A stretch of DNA of 64,000 nt from Variovorax sp. J2L1-78. Lineage in GTDB: Bacteria; Pseudomonadota; Gammaproteobacteria; Burkholderiales; Burkholderiaceae_C. A program made the position numbers and the translations under genes. A model generated the notes under the pieces. The model was not told the DNA's origin and searched no databases. It worked only from the letters and a program-made list of their open reading frames with translations. Shown one piece after another: positions 1-9,303 of this stretch. The DNA lies in NCBI RefSeq assembly GCF_030317205.1, contig NZ_JASZYB010000004.1, positions 1 through 64,000 of the forward strand. Direction: 5' to 3'. The first letter of the stretch is position 1. Every line of letters begins with the position of its first letter.

Positions 1-954
1 GGCGTTCTGCTTGACCGTCGAGGTGAGTTCTTCCATCGAGGCGGCCGTCTGCTCCAGCGAGCTGGCTTGCTCTTCGGTGCGCGAGGACAGGTCCTGGTTG
101 CCCGAGGCGATCTGGCTGGACGCCGTGGCGATCGTGTCGGTGCCCTGGCGCACTTCGCCGACCACTTTCGCCAGGCTGGAATTCATGTTCTTCAGGGCCT
201 GCATCAACTGGCCCGTCTCATCGGCGGACTGCACCTCGATGCGCGAACTCAGGTCGCCAGCCGCCACGGTCTCCGCCACCTTCACGGCCTGGCGCAGGGG
301 GCGCACGATGCTGCGCGTGGTGAAGAACGCGAAGGTGGCGCCCGCCAGCAGCGTGAGCACGGTCAGCAGCACGCCCAGTTGCAGGCTGCGCGCGTTGGCT
401 CGGTCGATGGCCTGGCTCATGTCGTCGATGGCCTTGCGTTCCATCGCCAGCAGCGCGAGCACGCCGCTCTCGTAGGCCTTGGCGGCGGGCGTGAAGGTCT
501 CGTCGAAGGCGCGAGCCGCCTCCGATGTGCCGCCGCCCCCGGCCTTGGCCTTCGTCACCAGGTCCTTGGCGGCCTGGTACTTGGCACGCTTGGCCACGAT
601 GTCCTTGAACGCGGCCTTCTCTTCGTCGGTGATCAGCAGCGCTTCGACCTTCTTGATGGTCTCGCTGCCCTTCGTCACGCTGTCGGCGATGACGTCCTTG
701 AAGACCACCGGCAGCGTCTCGTCCGTGGTGCGGGAGATCATCGCGGTCCGTGCGATGGCCGAGTAGGTCAGCACGTACCAGTCGGAGATGAGTCGCTCCT
801 TGGCGAGCGGGCTCTGCATCATGACCCGCGTGGCCTCTGCGTTGCGGAGGGCGCTGACCAGCGAAAAGGCCGCGGCAACGACGGTCAATCCGAGCACGAT
901 GGCGAAGCCGAGGGCAAGCCGCGTACCGATGCGGAGATTGCGAAGGGAGGTCAT
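1..954 (-). CDS. Methyl-accepting chemotaxis protein (partial, 3' end outside window)
   Basis: Transmembrane chemoreceptor that passes ligand information to CheW/CheA. The start is the ATG read from 954; the gene runs off the left edge, so only about 318 residues are visible. Seen: a membrane segment right after a short MTSLRNLRIGTRL head, a periplasmic helical region with a Gly/Ala linker, a second membrane segment near residue 200, a HAMP stretch, and the beginning of the methylation helices (SSQIASGNQDLSSRTEEQ). The missing part should hold the CheW/CheA-binding hairpin. It lies 52 bases downstream of a cheW on the same strand and is probably cotranscribed with it. Ligand unknown. The family call is secure from the conserved cytoplasmic part, which is almost the same as in four other receptors in this window. 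Confidence 0.93.
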   Translation of the reverse strand, partial: MTSLRNLRIGTRLALGFAIVLGLTVVAAAFSLVSALRNAEATRVMMQSPLAKERLISDWYVLTYSAIARTAMISRTTDETLPVVFKDVIADSVTKGSETIKKVEALLITDEEKAAFKDIVAKRAKYQAAKDLVTKAKAGGGGTSEAARAFDETFTPAAKAYESGVLALLAMERKAIDDMSQAIDRANARSLQLGVLLTVLTLLAGATFAFFTTRSIVRPLRQAVKVAETVAAGDLSSRIEVQSADETGQLMQALKNMNSSLAKVVGEVRQGTDTIATASSQIASGNQDLSSRTEEQASSLEQTAASMEELTSTVKQNA

Positions 955-1006
955 GGCGGGGTCCGGTCTTGGGGTGGGTCTGGGGCGCAGGAAAGCGCCG
1001 TCGTCT

Positions 1007-1525
1007 TCAGGCGGCGGCGGCTTCCACGAGGCCCATCTCTTCGCTGGACATGAGACGGTCGATGTCCACCAGGATCAGCATCCGCTCTTCCAGCGTGCCC
1101 AGGCCGATCAGGTAGTCGGTGTCCAGGGTCGAGCCCATCTCGGGGGCCGGCTTGATCTGCTCGGCGCTCAGCGTGATCACGTCCGACACGCTGTCGACCA
1201 CCATGCCCACCACGCGGCCGCCGATGTTCAGCACGATCACCACGGTGAACTGGTCGTAGCTCGGCTCGCCCAGGTCGAACTTGATGCGCATGTCGATGAT
1301 CGGCACGATGATCCCGCGCAGGTTCACGACGCCCTTGATGTAGGCCGGCGCGTTGGCGATGCGGGTCACGGCGTCGTAGCCGCGCAGTTCCTGCACCTTC
1401 TGGATGTCGATGCCGTATTCCTCGTCACCGAGCGTGAACGAGAGGAACTCGAGCGGCTTGTCCGCCGCGCGGCTGGCGCCCGGCATGTCGGCCGGCTTGG
1501 AGGTGGGGGTCGATTTCGTGAGCAT
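1007..1525 (-). CDS. cheW: Chemotaxis coupling protein CheW (copy 1)
   Basis: Cytoplasmic SH3-like adaptor that links receptors to the CheA kinase. 172 residues, the usual CheW size, with a Pro/Lys-rich head of about 23 residues followed by the CheW fold. Characteristic stretches are EYGIDIQKVQEL, VVNLRGIIVPIIDMR and GMVVDSVSDVI. The ATG at 1525 is preceded by a GAGAGG ribosome site. Its neighbours are an Aer-like receptor upstream (1576-3258) and another receptor downstream. The core is nearly identical to the second CheW at 6586-7089, so the two are recent duplicates. No cheA lies in the window. Confidence 0.95.
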   Translation of the reverse strand: MLTKSTPTSKPADMPGASRAADKPLEFLSFTLGDEEYGIDIQKVQELRGYDAVTRIANAPAYIKGVVNLRGIIVPIIDMRIKFDLGEPSYDQFTVVIVLNIGGRVVGMVVDSVSDVITLSAEQIKPAPEMGSTLDTDYLIGLGTLEERMLILVDIDRLMSSEEMGLVEAAAA

Positions 1526-1575
1526 GGGATGCGCCTCTCTCAGTTGAAAAGAATCAGTTCACTCGGGTGGGTGGG

Positions 1576-3258
1576 TCATTTGGCGATGGCCGGTCGACCC
1601 GCGGGACGGGAAGAAATGCGGGGTGCGGCCGGAGGGCCTCGGCGGTCGCTGCCGCGCGTGGCGGGCTTCGACGCCGTCGCGTCGAGGTTGAAGACGTACA
1701 CCGCCTCGACCAGGCCGCCCGCCTGTACGTTCAGAGCGGTCGCCGCAGCGGCCGACTCCTCGACCAGGGCCGCGTTCTGCTGCGTGACCTGGTCCATCTG
1801 CGTGATCGCCTGGTTGACCTGTTCGATGCCCTGCGTCTGTTCGTGGCTCGCCGCGCTGATCTCGCCCATGATGTCGGTCACCCGGCGCACGCTCGCCACG
1901 ATCTCTTCCATCGTCTGGCCGGCCTCGCTCACCAGCGCGCTGCCGGCCTCGACCTTGTGCACCGAGTCGTCGATGAGCGCCTTGATCTCCTTGGCCGCGG
2001 CGGCCGAGCGCTGCGCCAGGCTGCGCACTTCCGAAGCCACCACCGCAAAGCCGCGGCCCTGCTCGCCGGCGCGTGCCGCTTCCACCGCCGCGTTCAGCGC
2101 CAGGATGTTGGTCTGGAAGGCGATGCCGTCGATGACGGAAATGATGTCGACGATCTTCTTGCTCGATGCATTGATCGAGCTCATCGTGTCGACCACCTGA
2201 CCGACCACGCTGCCGCCGCGCACAGCCACTTCCGAGGCCGAGACGGCCAGTTGATTCGCCTGGCGCGCGTTGTCCGCGTTCTGCTTGACGGTCGAGGTGA
2301 GTTCTTCCATCGACGCGGCGGTCTCTTCCAGCGAACTGGCCTGCTGCTCGGTGCGCGAAGAGAGGTCCTGGTTGCCCGAGGCGATCTGGCCCGATGCGGA
2401 GGTCACGCCGTAGGCACTGGCGCTGACGTCGGCGACGATGCCGAACAGGTTGGCGCTCATCTGGTTGAGCGCGGTCAGCAGATCCTTGGTCTCGTCCTCG
2501 GGATGGATCGCGAACTTCACCAGGACGCCGCTGGCGATCGTGCGGGCCACCTCGACCGCATCGTCGAGCGGTCCGAACACCGTGCGATCCAGGAAGAAGC
2601 CCAACCCGACCCAGCTCAGCGCCGAGGCGATGGAGAACGCTGCCATGATCGTCGGCCAGGCGCCCGCGCCACCCGCTGCGGCCGACAGCGACCACCACCC
2701 TGCCCCGCCGAACGCCAGCGTGAAGAGGGCCGCTATCGCCGTGGCCGCCCACAGGCGGCGGCGCACCGGCACCCGGCGCAGCGCGGCCAGCGGCTGGGCC
2801 CAGACCGGCCGCAACACGTCGCCGTGGCGCAGCACGAGCTTCTGACCGGTGCCTTCTCGAATCCTGCGATACAGCGCCTCGGCGGCCTCGACCTGCGCGC
2901 GCTCCGGCCGGCTGCGCACCGACATGTAGCCCACGGTCGTGCCGTTGCGGCGGATGGGCGTGACGCTGGCATGCACCCAGTAGAAGTCGCCGTTCGCGCG
3001 GCGGTTCTTGATCACGCCGGTCCAGGGCAAGCCTTCGTCGAGCGTTTGCCACAGGTCGGCGAAGGCCTCCGGCGGCATGTCGGGATGCCGCACGATGTTG
3101 TGGGCCTTGCCCATCAGGGCTTCGACCGAGAAACCGCTCGCTTCCACGAAGGTCGGATTCACGTAGGTGATGCGGCCTTTGAGGTCGGTGCGAGAGACCA
3201 GTGCAGCGCCGGGGGGCAGCAGGTACTCGACGGCGGTGGTGGGGAGGTTGACGCGCAT
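1576..3258 (-). CDS. PAS-domain (Aer-like) chemoreceptor
   Basis: Energy/redox-taxis receptor of the Aer type, 560 residues. An N-terminal PAS domain (about residues 15-115, with TDLKGRITYVNPTFVEASG and HNIVRHPDMPPEAFADLW, typical of FAD-binding Aer PAS domains) is followed by a hydrophobic region at about 160-215, a HAMP-like linker and the receptor signalling domain. There is no periplasmic sensing domain, as in Aer. The ATG at 3258 begins the PAS domain in the usual place; the open frame continues farther upstream but that part is antisense to the neighbouring receptor frame. The C-terminus is extended and basic without a CheR-docking pentapeptide. FAD binding is inferred from the family, not shown. 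Confidence 0.9.
   Translation of the reverse strand: MRVNLPTTAVEYLLPPGAALVSRTDLKGRITYVNPTFVEASGFSVEALMGKAHNIVRHPDMPPEAFADLWQTLDEGLPWTGVIKNRRANGDFYWVHASVTPIRRNGTTVGYMSVRSRPERAQVEAAEALYRRIREGTGQKLVLRHGDVLRPVWAQPLAALRRVPVRRRLWAATAIAALFTLAFGGAGWWSLSAAAGGAGAWPTIMAAFSIASALSWVGLGFFLDRTVFGPLDDAVEVARTIASGVLVKFAIHPEDETKDLLTALNQMSANLFGIVADVSASAYGVTSASGQIASGNQDLSSRTEQQASSLEETAASMEELTSTVKQNADNARQANQLAVSASEVAVRGGSVVGQVVDTMSSINASSKKIVDIISVIDGIAFQTNILALNAAVEAARAGEQGRGFAVVASEVRSLAQRSAAAAKEIKALIDDSVHKVEAGSALVSEAGQTMEEIVASVRRVTDIMGEISAASHEQTQGIEQVNQAITQMDQVTQQNAALVEESAAAATALNVQAGGLVEAVYVFNLDATASKPATRGSDRRGPPAAPRISSRPAGRPAIAK
1650..2400 (-). repeat. Near-identical chemoreceptor signalling module (one of five copies)
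   Basis: The DNA for the methylation helices and hairpin tip in this receptor recurs almost unchanged at about 3330-4080, 5050-5750 and, on the plus strand, 17850-18560; its beginning also occurs at 1-150. Long blocks of exact identity, well beyond what protein conservation demands, indicate recent duplication or gene conversion. Confidence 0.8.
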
Positions 3259-3295
3259 GAATTTGTCTCTTGGAATGAAAACGGTGCGATGGTGA

Positions 3296-4861
3296 TCAGC
3301 GCTGAGCCCCGTGGGAGACGTCGAGCTGGAAGACACTGACGACCTGCGACAGGCTGCCAGCCTGCTCCTGCAGCGAACCGGCCGCTGCGGCGGCTTCTTC
3401 GACCAACGCTGCGTTCTGCTGCGTGACCTGGTCCATTTGCGTGATCGCCTGGTTGATCTGCTCGATGCCCTGCGTCTGCTCGTGGCTCGCCGCACTGATC
3501 TCGCCCATGATGTCGGTCACCCGGCGAACGCTCGCCACGATCTCTTCCATCGTCTGGCCCGCTTCGGCCACCTGGTGGCTGCCCGCCTCGACCTTGCTCA
3601 CCGAGTCGTCGATCAGGCCCTTGATTTCCTTGGCCGCTGCGGCCGAGCGTTGCGCCAGGCTGCGCACTTCCGAGGCGACCACCGCAAACCCACGGCCCTG
3701 CTCGCCGGCGCGTGCCGCTTCCACCGCGGCGTTCAAGGCCAGGATGTTGGTCTGGAAGGCGATGCCGTCGATGACGGAAATGATGTCGACGATCTTCTTG
3801 CTCGATGCATTGATCGAGCTCATCGTGTCGACCACCTGACCGACCACGCTGCCGCCGCGCACAGCCACTTCCGAGGCCGAGACGGCCAGTTGATTCGCCT
3901 GGCGCGCGTTGTCCGCGTTCTGCTTGACGGTCGAGGTGAGTTCTTCCATCGACGCAGCCGTCTCTTCCAGCGAGCTGGCCTGCTGCTCGGTGCGCGAGGA
4001 CAGGTCCTGGTTGCCCGAGGCGATCTGGCTCGAGGCCGTGGCCATCGTGTCGGTGCCCTGGCGCACTTCGCCGACCACCTTGGCGAGGCTGTCGTTCATG
4101 CCCTTGAGCGCCGTGAGCAGTTGGCCGACCTCGTCGCGCGAATCGGCAACCATGCGGCTGCTCAGGTCGCCGGCGGCCACCCTCTCGGCCAGTTCGACCG
4201 CACCGCGCATCGGGCGCACGATGCCGACGGTGAGCCACCAGGCGCACACGGCGCCGACCAGCACCGCCAGGGCGGACAGGAGGCCCAGCAGCTGGACGGC
4301 GCTGTCATGGTCGCGCTGGATCTCTTTGGCCATCGTGTCGATCTGCACGCGCTGCGCGTCGGCGATCGCCTGCACCGCCTTCTGGTAGACGACCAGCGCC
4401 GCCTGGTACTGGGTGTCCGCGAGCTTGGCGGCGCCTTCGCGGTCACCGGCCGCCTTCAGCTGGTTGATGCCGGCCAGGTGCTCCAGCACGCGCTTTCGCG
4501 CATCGGCCACGGCCAGGAAGAGCTGGCGTTCTTCCGGTGCGGTGAGCAGCTTTTCCATCTGCTGCTGGACCGGGTTGATGGACGCCACGCCCGCCGTCAG
4601 GCTCTTCTTGAAATAGGCTTCGTTCTCGGGATCGGTGGCCTTGGCCATCCCGAAGGAGTGGACAATGCTGGGGCCGAGCAGGTTGGCCCACTGGTTGGCC
4701 AGGCGCTCCTTGACCAGCGCCTCTTCGACCATCCTGGCGGTGGAATCCGCGACCGCATTCAGCCGGACCATGCCCACGCCTGCGATCAGCACCATCAGCA
4801 GCAGCATGACGGCGAAACCACCACCCAGGCGGGTACCGATTTTCAGATCTCGCAGATTCAT
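3296..4861 (-). CDS. Methyl-accepting chemotaxis protein
   Basis: Inner-membrane chemoreceptor, 521 residues. Order: cytoplasmic MNLRDLKIGTRLGGG head, membrane segment (about 12-32), four-helix-bundle-type periplasmic sensor (33-185), second membrane segment (about 190-210), HAMP (212-265), and the methylation and signalling helices with the hairpin tip EAARAGEQGRGFAVVASEVR. It ends in FQLDVSHGAQR, with no NWETF-type tether. A sigma-28 type promoter is recognisable 94-119 bases upstream (4955-4980), so it may start its own transcript although it lies behind flagellar genes. Ligand unknown. Confidence 0.94.
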   Translation of the reverse strand: MNLRDLKIGTRLGGGFAVMLLLMVLIAGVGMVRLNAVADSTARMVEEALVKERLANQWANLLGPSIVHSFGMAKATDPENEAYFKKSLTAGVASINPVQQQMEKLLTAPEERQLFLAVADARKRVLEHLAGINQLKAAGDREGAAKLADTQYQAALVVYQKAVQAIADAQRVQIDTMAKEIQRDHDSAVQLLGLLSALAVLVGAVCAWWLTVGIVRPMRGAVELAERVAAGDLSSRMVADSRDEVGQLLTALKGMNDSLAKVVGEVRQGTDTMATASSQIASGNQDLSSRTEQQASSLEETAASMEELTSTVKQNADNARQANQLAVSASEVAVRGGSVVGQVVDTMSSINASSKKIVDIISVIDGIAFQTNILALNAAVEAARAGEQGRGFAVVASEVRSLAQRSAAAAKEIKGLIDDSVSKVEAGSHQVAEAGQTMEEIVASVRRVTDIMGEISAASHEQTQGIEQINQAITQMDQVTQQNAALVEEAAAAAGSLQEQAGSLSQVVSVFQLDVSHGAQR

Positions 4862-4954
4862 GACGCTCTACCTTGCAGAAAAAACGTGAAGACGGTCGTG
4901 TGGAGCCAGCCGGGCAACTCGCCGCATGCGGCGGCGCACTCCGGCCACCTCCGG

Positions 4955-4980
4955 TTATCGGCAGCGAAAGCAAAAGTTAA
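4955..4980 (-). promoter_or_regulatory. Putative sigma-28 (FliA) promoter for the chemoreceptor at 3296-4861
   Basis: Read on the minus strand, a perfect GCCGATAA -10 element (4962 down to 4955) is preceded by TTAACTTT (4980 to 4973), a 6/8 match to the TAAAGTTT -35 element. The spacer is 10 bases, one short of the usual 11. It lies about 100 bases upstream of the receptor start. FliA-dependent late promoters for chemoreceptors are well known; use of this one is inferred. Confidence 0.6.
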
Positions 4981-5000
4981 AGTCCTCGCCGCCAGATTTT

Positions 5001-6551
5001 TCAGGCAGTGGCCGGCGCCAGCCGGAAGACGCTGACCGCCTGGGAGAGGCTGCCGGCCTGGTCCTGCAGCGAGGCGGCAGCCGCCGCGGCCTCTTCCACC
5101 AGCGCCGCGTTCTGCTGCGTGACCTGGTCCATCTGGCTGATGGCCTGGTTGATCTGCTCGATGCCCAGCGTCTGTTCATGGCTGGCCGACGAGATCTCGC
5201 CCATGATGTCGGTCACGCGGCGCACGCTCGCGACGATCTCGTCCATGGTCCGGCCCGCCTCGGACACCTGCGCGCTGCCGGCGCCCACCTTGCCCACCGA
5301 GTCGTCGATGAGCAGCTTGATCTCCTTGGCCGCTGCGGCCGAGCGCTGCGCCAGGCTGCGCACTTCGGAAGCGACGACCGCGAAGCCGCGGCCCTGCTCA
5401 CCGGCACGCGCCGCTTCCACCGCCGCGTTCAACGCCAGGATGTTGGTCTGGAAGGCGATGCCGTCGATCACCGCGATGATGTCGACGATCTTGAGGCTCG
5501 ACGCATTGATCGCGCTCATGGTGCTCACCACCTGGCTGACCACGCTGCCGCCGCGCACGGCCACTTCCGACGCCGAGGCTGCGAGCTGGTTGGCCTGGCG
5601 GGCGTTGTCGGCGTTCTGCTTGACCGTGCTGGTCAACTCTTCCATCGACGCCGCCGTCTCTTCCAGCGAGCTGGCCTGCTCTTCGGTGCGCGAGGACAGG
5701 TCCTGGTTGCCCGAGGCGATCTGGCTCGACGCCGTGGCCATCGTGTCGGTGCCGTGGCGCACATCGCCGACGATCTTGACCAGGTTCCGGTTCATCTCGT
5801 TGAGGGCCTGCAGCAGCTGGCCGACTTCATCGGTCGAGTCGACCTCCGCCTCCTGGGTGAGATCACCCCCGGCCACCGACTGCGCCACGTTGAGGGCACG
5901 CCCCAGGGGCCGGGTGATGCCACGGGTCAGCCACCAGGCCAGCGCCGCGCCGAGGGCCAGCGCGGCAAAGGTGAGGCTGATGAGGCCGATACGGCCCGAG
6001 CGATAGAGCGCGTCGATGCCCGCCGCGGTGCGGTCGATCTCGCTTTGCTGGTGCGCCAGCATGGCCTGGATGCTGCCGTCGTAGCCCGACAGCATGGGCA
6101 CCAGGCGGGCGTCGGTGATCTGGCCGGCCTCGTCCTGTTTGCCTTCGGCCTTGAGCTTGAGGATGGCGTTGCGCAGGTCGATGTACTCGGTGCGCCGGCG
6201 CTTGATGTCGGCGCTCAGCGCCTCTTCTTCCGGCGTCTCGAGCATCGCTTCGAGCTTCTTCTGCGTCTCGGAGATCAGCTTGCTGGTCCGGCCGATGTTC
6301 TCCTGCAGGTAGGCCTGCACCGCGGCGTCGTTGCTCTTGACCAGGGCGAAGGTCCGCACGCTGTTGTTGCTGGTCGCCTGCAGCCAGCTGGCGGCCAGGC
6401 GTTCCTTGGCCAGCGAGCGCTGCGCCATCCGTTCCGTGCCGTCACCCACACGCTGCAGGCCCATCACGCCGATGGCCGCGATCACCGCCGCCAGCGCCAG
6501 CACCAGCGCGAAGCCGGTGCCCAGGCGTGTTCCGATTTTCCAGTTCTTCAT
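5001..6551 (-). CDS. Methyl-accepting chemotaxis protein
   Basis: Chemoreceptor of 516 residues with the same plan as its neighbours: MKNWKIGTRLGTG head, membrane segment (about 11-31), helical periplasmic sensor, second membrane segment (about 190-210), HAMP, long methylation helices and the conserved signalling tip. The ATG at 6551 has GAGAGA a few bases upstream. It follows cheW copy 2 by 34 bases and is probably cotranscribed with it. The sensor differs from the other receptors while the cytoplasmic part is nearly the same, so these receptors probably sense different ligands but feed one kinase pool. Confidence 0.94.
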   Translation of the reverse strand: MKNWKIGTRLGTGFALVLALAAVIAAIGVMGLQRVGDGTERMAQRSLAKERLAASWLQATSNNSVRTFALVKSNDAAVQAYLQENIGRTSKLISETQKKLEAMLETPEEEALSADIKRRRTEYIDLRNAILKLKAEGKQDEAGQITDARLVPMLSGYDGSIQAMLAHQQSEIDRTAAGIDALYRSGRIGLISLTFAALALGAALAWWLTRGITRPLGRALNVAQSVAGGDLTQEAEVDSTDEVGQLLQALNEMNRNLVKIVGDVRHGTDTMATASSQIASGNQDLSSRTEEQASSLEETAASMEELTSTVKQNADNARQANQLAASASEVAVRGGSVVSQVVSTMSAINASSLKIVDIIAVIDGIAFQTNILALNAAVEAARAGEQGRGFAVVASEVRSLAQRSAAAAKEIKLLIDDSVGKVGAGSAQVSEAGRTMDEIVASVRRVTDIMGEISSASHEQTLGIEQINQAISQMDQVTQQNAALVEEAAAAAASLQDQAGSLSQAVSVFRLAPATA

Positions 6552-6585
6552 ATGTCTCTCGTTCTAGGGTTGGGTCGGACGCGGC

Positions 6586-7089
6586 TCAGGTGGCCAGTTG
6601 TTCGATGAGGCCCAGCTCCTCGCTGGACATGAGGCGGTCGATGTCGACCAGGATCAGCATCCGCGTGTCCAGGGTGCCCAGGCCGATGATGTAGTCGGTG
6701 TCCAGCGCCGAGCCCATCTCGGGCGCCGGCTTGATCTGCTCGGCGCCGAGCGTGATCACGTCCGACACGCTGTCGACCACCATGCCCACCACGCGGCCGC
6801 CGATGTTCAGCACGATCACCACGGTGAACTCGTCGTAGCGCGGCTCGCCCAGGTTGAACTTGATGCGCATGTCGATGATCGGCACGATGATCCCGCGCAG
6901 GTTCACGACGCCCTTGATGTGAGCCGGTGCGTTGGCGATGCAGGTCACCGTGTCGTAGCCGCGCAGCTCCTGCACGCGCTGGATGTCGATGCCGTATTCC
7001 TCTTGCCCGAGCGTGAAGGTCACGACCTCGAGCCGCCCGTCGGCCGGGATGGCGATCGCCTGGTTCGGCCGGTGGAGTACTTCTGCCAT
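6586..7089 (-). CDS. cheW: Chemotaxis coupling protein CheW (copy 2)
   Basis: CheW adaptor, 167 residues when started at the ATG at 7089 (MAEVLHRPNQ...). A longer frame reaches 7236, but it would overlap the end of flgJ and adds no recognisable domain. Core motifs EYGIDIQRVQEL, VVNLRGIIVPIIDMR and GMVVDSVSDVI match copy 1 at 1007-1525 almost residue for residue; the heads and a few positions differ (for instance a Cys in TVTCIANAPAH). It lies 67 bases after flgJ and directly before a receptor, joining the hook-basal-body operon to the chemotaxis genes. Confidence 0.95.
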   Translation of the reverse strand: MAEVLHRPNQAIAIPADGRLEVVTFTLGQEEYGIDIQRVQELRGYDTVTCIANAPAHIKGVVNLRGIIVPIIDMRIKFNLGEPRYDEFTVVIVLNIGGRVVGMVVDSVSDVITLGAEQIKPAPEMGSALDTDYIIGLGTLDTRMLILVDIDRLMSSEELGLIEQLAT

Positions 7090-7156
7090 GGGTGTCTTTC
7101 GGTGGTCTGTGCGCGGGGGATTCAGGGAGAGGTACCAGGCCGGCAGCGCCGGGCGT

Positions 7157-8146
7157 TCAGCCGAACTTCTGCATGATGCGAACCAGCTTGTGGCCGTAGT
7201 CGGGGTCGGTGGCGTAGCCGGCGCGCTGCAGGCCATGGGCCGCCGCGGCCGGGTCGCCGGTGCTCAGCACGTCGGCGTAGCGCGGGTTGCGCGTCATGAA
7301 CTTGGCGTAGTCGGCAAAGGCCTCGTCGTAGGAGCCGTAGGCGCGGAACTTGGCGCGCACCTTCTGCGGCTCGCCGTCCACGTACTCGGTGGTCATGGTC
7401 TCGACGACCGGGCCCTTCCAGCTGCGGTCGGCCTTGATGCCGAACAGGTTGAAGCTCTGGGTGCCGTCGTCGCCGCGGATCTCGCGCTTGCCCCAGCCCG
7501 ACTCCAGCGCGGCCTGCGCCAGGATCAGCGGTGCGGGAACGCCGCTCGCCGCGCTGGCGGATTGGGCCGAGCTGCCCATGCGGGCGACGAAGTCGTCGAC
7601 CTTGCCTTGCAGCGACGGGTTGTCGCCACCGGAGCCGCCACGGTCGCCGTTGACGCGGTAGAGGTTCAGGTCGGCACCACCGGCACGTGGCCCGGGTGAC
7701 GAGCCGATCGGGATGCCTGCGTTTTCCTTCAGCGGGAACGACACCAGGCGGTCGAGGGCGAAGCCCTTCGACGTGCCACCGGTGGCATCGGCCTCGGCGT
7801 TGCCGCCCGCGCGCTGCAGCTGCGTCAGCATGGCTTCGGCCAGCCCGAGTCCGCGGCCGGACAGGTTCTGCGACAGCTGCTGGTCGAGCATCGAGCGGTA
7901 GACCTTCTCGTTCTGCCCGTCGATCAGGCCGCTCGAGGGCGAGGCCTCGCGCATGCTCTTGAGCACCATGTTCATGAACATCGCCTCGAACTGCCGGGAG
8001 ACCTGCTTGAGGCCCTCTTCCGGCGACGTGCGGACGGTGTGGCGCAGGGCGTCGACGCCCTGCACATCGAGCGAGAAGCGCTGGTCGAGCGCACCGCTGC
8101 GGGCGGCATCGCCGCCGCCCCAGGAATTGGCTGCCGTGATGGCCAT
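7157..8146 (-). CDS. flgJ: Flagellar rod-assembly protein / peptidoglycan hydrolase FlgJ
   Basis: Periplasmic protein that caps the growing rod and opens the peptidoglycan for it. The N-terminal rod-cap domain (about residues 30-130: QFEAMFMNMVLKSMREA, DQQLSQNLSGRGLGLAEAM) is followed by a linker and a C-terminal glucosaminidase domain (about 165-325) with the conserved catalytic-Glu segment AQAALESGWGKREIR. At 329 residues it is the bifunctional, full-length type. The ATG at 8146 is chosen over a GTG one codon upstream. It lies 9 bases after flgI and is the last structural gene of the flgB-J run. Confidence 0.96.
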   Translation of the reverse strand: MAITAANSWGGGDAARSGALDQRFSLDVQGVDALRHTVRTSPEEGLKQVSRQFEAMFMNMVLKSMREASPSSGLIDGQNEKVYRSMLDQQLSQNLSGRGLGLAEAMLTQLQRAGGNAEADATGGTSKGFALDRLVSFPLKENAGIPIGSSPGPRAGGADLNLYRVNGDRGGSGGDNPSLQGKVDDFVARMGSSAQSASAASGVPAPLILAQAALESGWGKREIRGDDGTQSFNLFGIKADRSWKGPVVETMTTEYVDGEPQKVRAKFRAYGSYDEAFADYAKFMTRNPRYADVLSTGDPAAAAHGLQRAGYATDPDYGHKLVRIMQKFG

Positions 8147-8155
8147 CACGCGTCC

Positions 8156-9271
8156 TCAGATGATCTCGAGCTCGGCGCGCAGGGCACCGGCCGACTTCAT
8201 GGCCTGGAGGATCGAAACCAGGTCCTGCGGGTTGGCACCCAGGCTGTTCAGGCCCTTGACCACGTCGGCCAGCGAAGCGCCGCCCTTGACCATCTGCAGC
8301 GCGCCGCCGCCCTGGTTGACCGAGATCTGCGAGGTCTGCGCGGCCACCGTCTGGCCGCCCGAGAAGGCGCCCGGCTGGCTCACCACCGGCTCGGTGTTGA
8401 TCACGACCGACAGGTTGCCGTGCGCCACGGCGCAGTCCTGCACCCGCACGTTCTGGTTCATCACCACGGAGCCGGTGCGGGCGTTCACCACCACGCGGGC
8501 CGTGGCCTGCGATGGCGTGACATCGATGGCTTCGAGCCGCGCGAGGAAACCGACGCGCGCCTCGGGCATCGGCGCACGCACCACGATCACGCGCGCGTCC
8601 TGCGCATCGGCCGTGCCGGCGCCGAACTCGCGGTTGATGGCATCGGCCGCGGCCTTGGCCGTGCCGAAGTCGGAACGGTTGAGCTCGACCGACAGCGTGC
8701 TGTCGCCGCCGAGCGGCGCCTCGACGGCACGCTCGACCAGGCCCCCGGCCGGAATGCGGCCGGAGCCGAGCTGGTTGATCTGCACCTTGCTGCCATTGGC
8801 CGAGGCGCCTGCGCCACCGACCACCATGTTGCCCTGCGCCAGTGCATAGGTCTGGCCATCGACGCCCTTGAGCGGCGTCAGCAGCAGCGTGCCGCCGCGC
8901 AGGCTCTTGGCATTGCCCATCGATGAGACGGTCACGTCGATGGCCTGGCCCGGCCGCGCGAAGGCCGGCAGCGTGGCGGTGACCATCACCGCCGCGACGT
9001 TCTTGAGCTGCATGTTCACGCCCTGCGGGATCGTGATGCCCAGCTGCTGCAGCATGTTGTTCAGGCTCTGCACCGTGAACGGCGTCTGCGTGGTCTGGTC
9101 GCCCGTGCCGTCCAGGCCGACCATCAGGCCGTAGCCGATCAGCTGGTTGTCGCGCACGCCCTGGATGCTCGCGAGTTCCTTCAGCCGCTCGGCGTGGGCA
9201 GGCACGCCCAGCGCCGCGGCGCACAGTGCCACGAGGCCGAGGATTGAACGCAAAGTTCGCGAGGTATGCAT
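8156..9271 (-). CDS. flgI: Flagellar P-ring protein FlgI
   Basis: Builds the P ring in the peptidoglycan layer around the rod. The protein has a signal peptide (MHTSRTLRSILGLVALCAAA...VPAHA) and then the family start ERLKELASIQGVRDNQLIGYGLMVGLDGTGD, here in two parts around residues 23-53. About 371 residues, the normal length. An in-frame ATG at 9304 overlaps the flgH stop (ATGA) and would add 11 residues before the signal peptide. I prefer 9271 because it gives a normal leader, but translational coupling from 9304 is possible. Confidence 0.96.
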   Translation of the reverse strand: MHTSRTLRSILGLVALCAAALGVPAHAERLKELASIQGVRDNQLIGYGLMVGLDGTGDQTTQTPFTVQSLNNMLQQLGITIPQGVNMQLKNVAAVMVTATLPAFARPGQAIDVTVSSMGNAKSLRGGTLLLTPLKGVDGQTYALAQGNMVVGGAGASANGSKVQINQLGSGRIPAGGLVERAVEAPLGGDSTLSVELNRSDFGTAKAAADAINREFGAGTADAQDARVIVVRAPMPEARVGFLARLEAIDVTPSQATARVVVNARTGSVVMNQNVRVQDCAVAHGNLSVVINTEPVVSQPGAFSGGQTVAAQTSQISVNQGGGALQMVKGGASLADVVKGLNSLGANPQDLVSILQAMKSAGALRAELEII

Positions 9272-9303
9272 GGGGAGTTGCTTTCTGTTCTGAAGAAGAG
9301 CCA

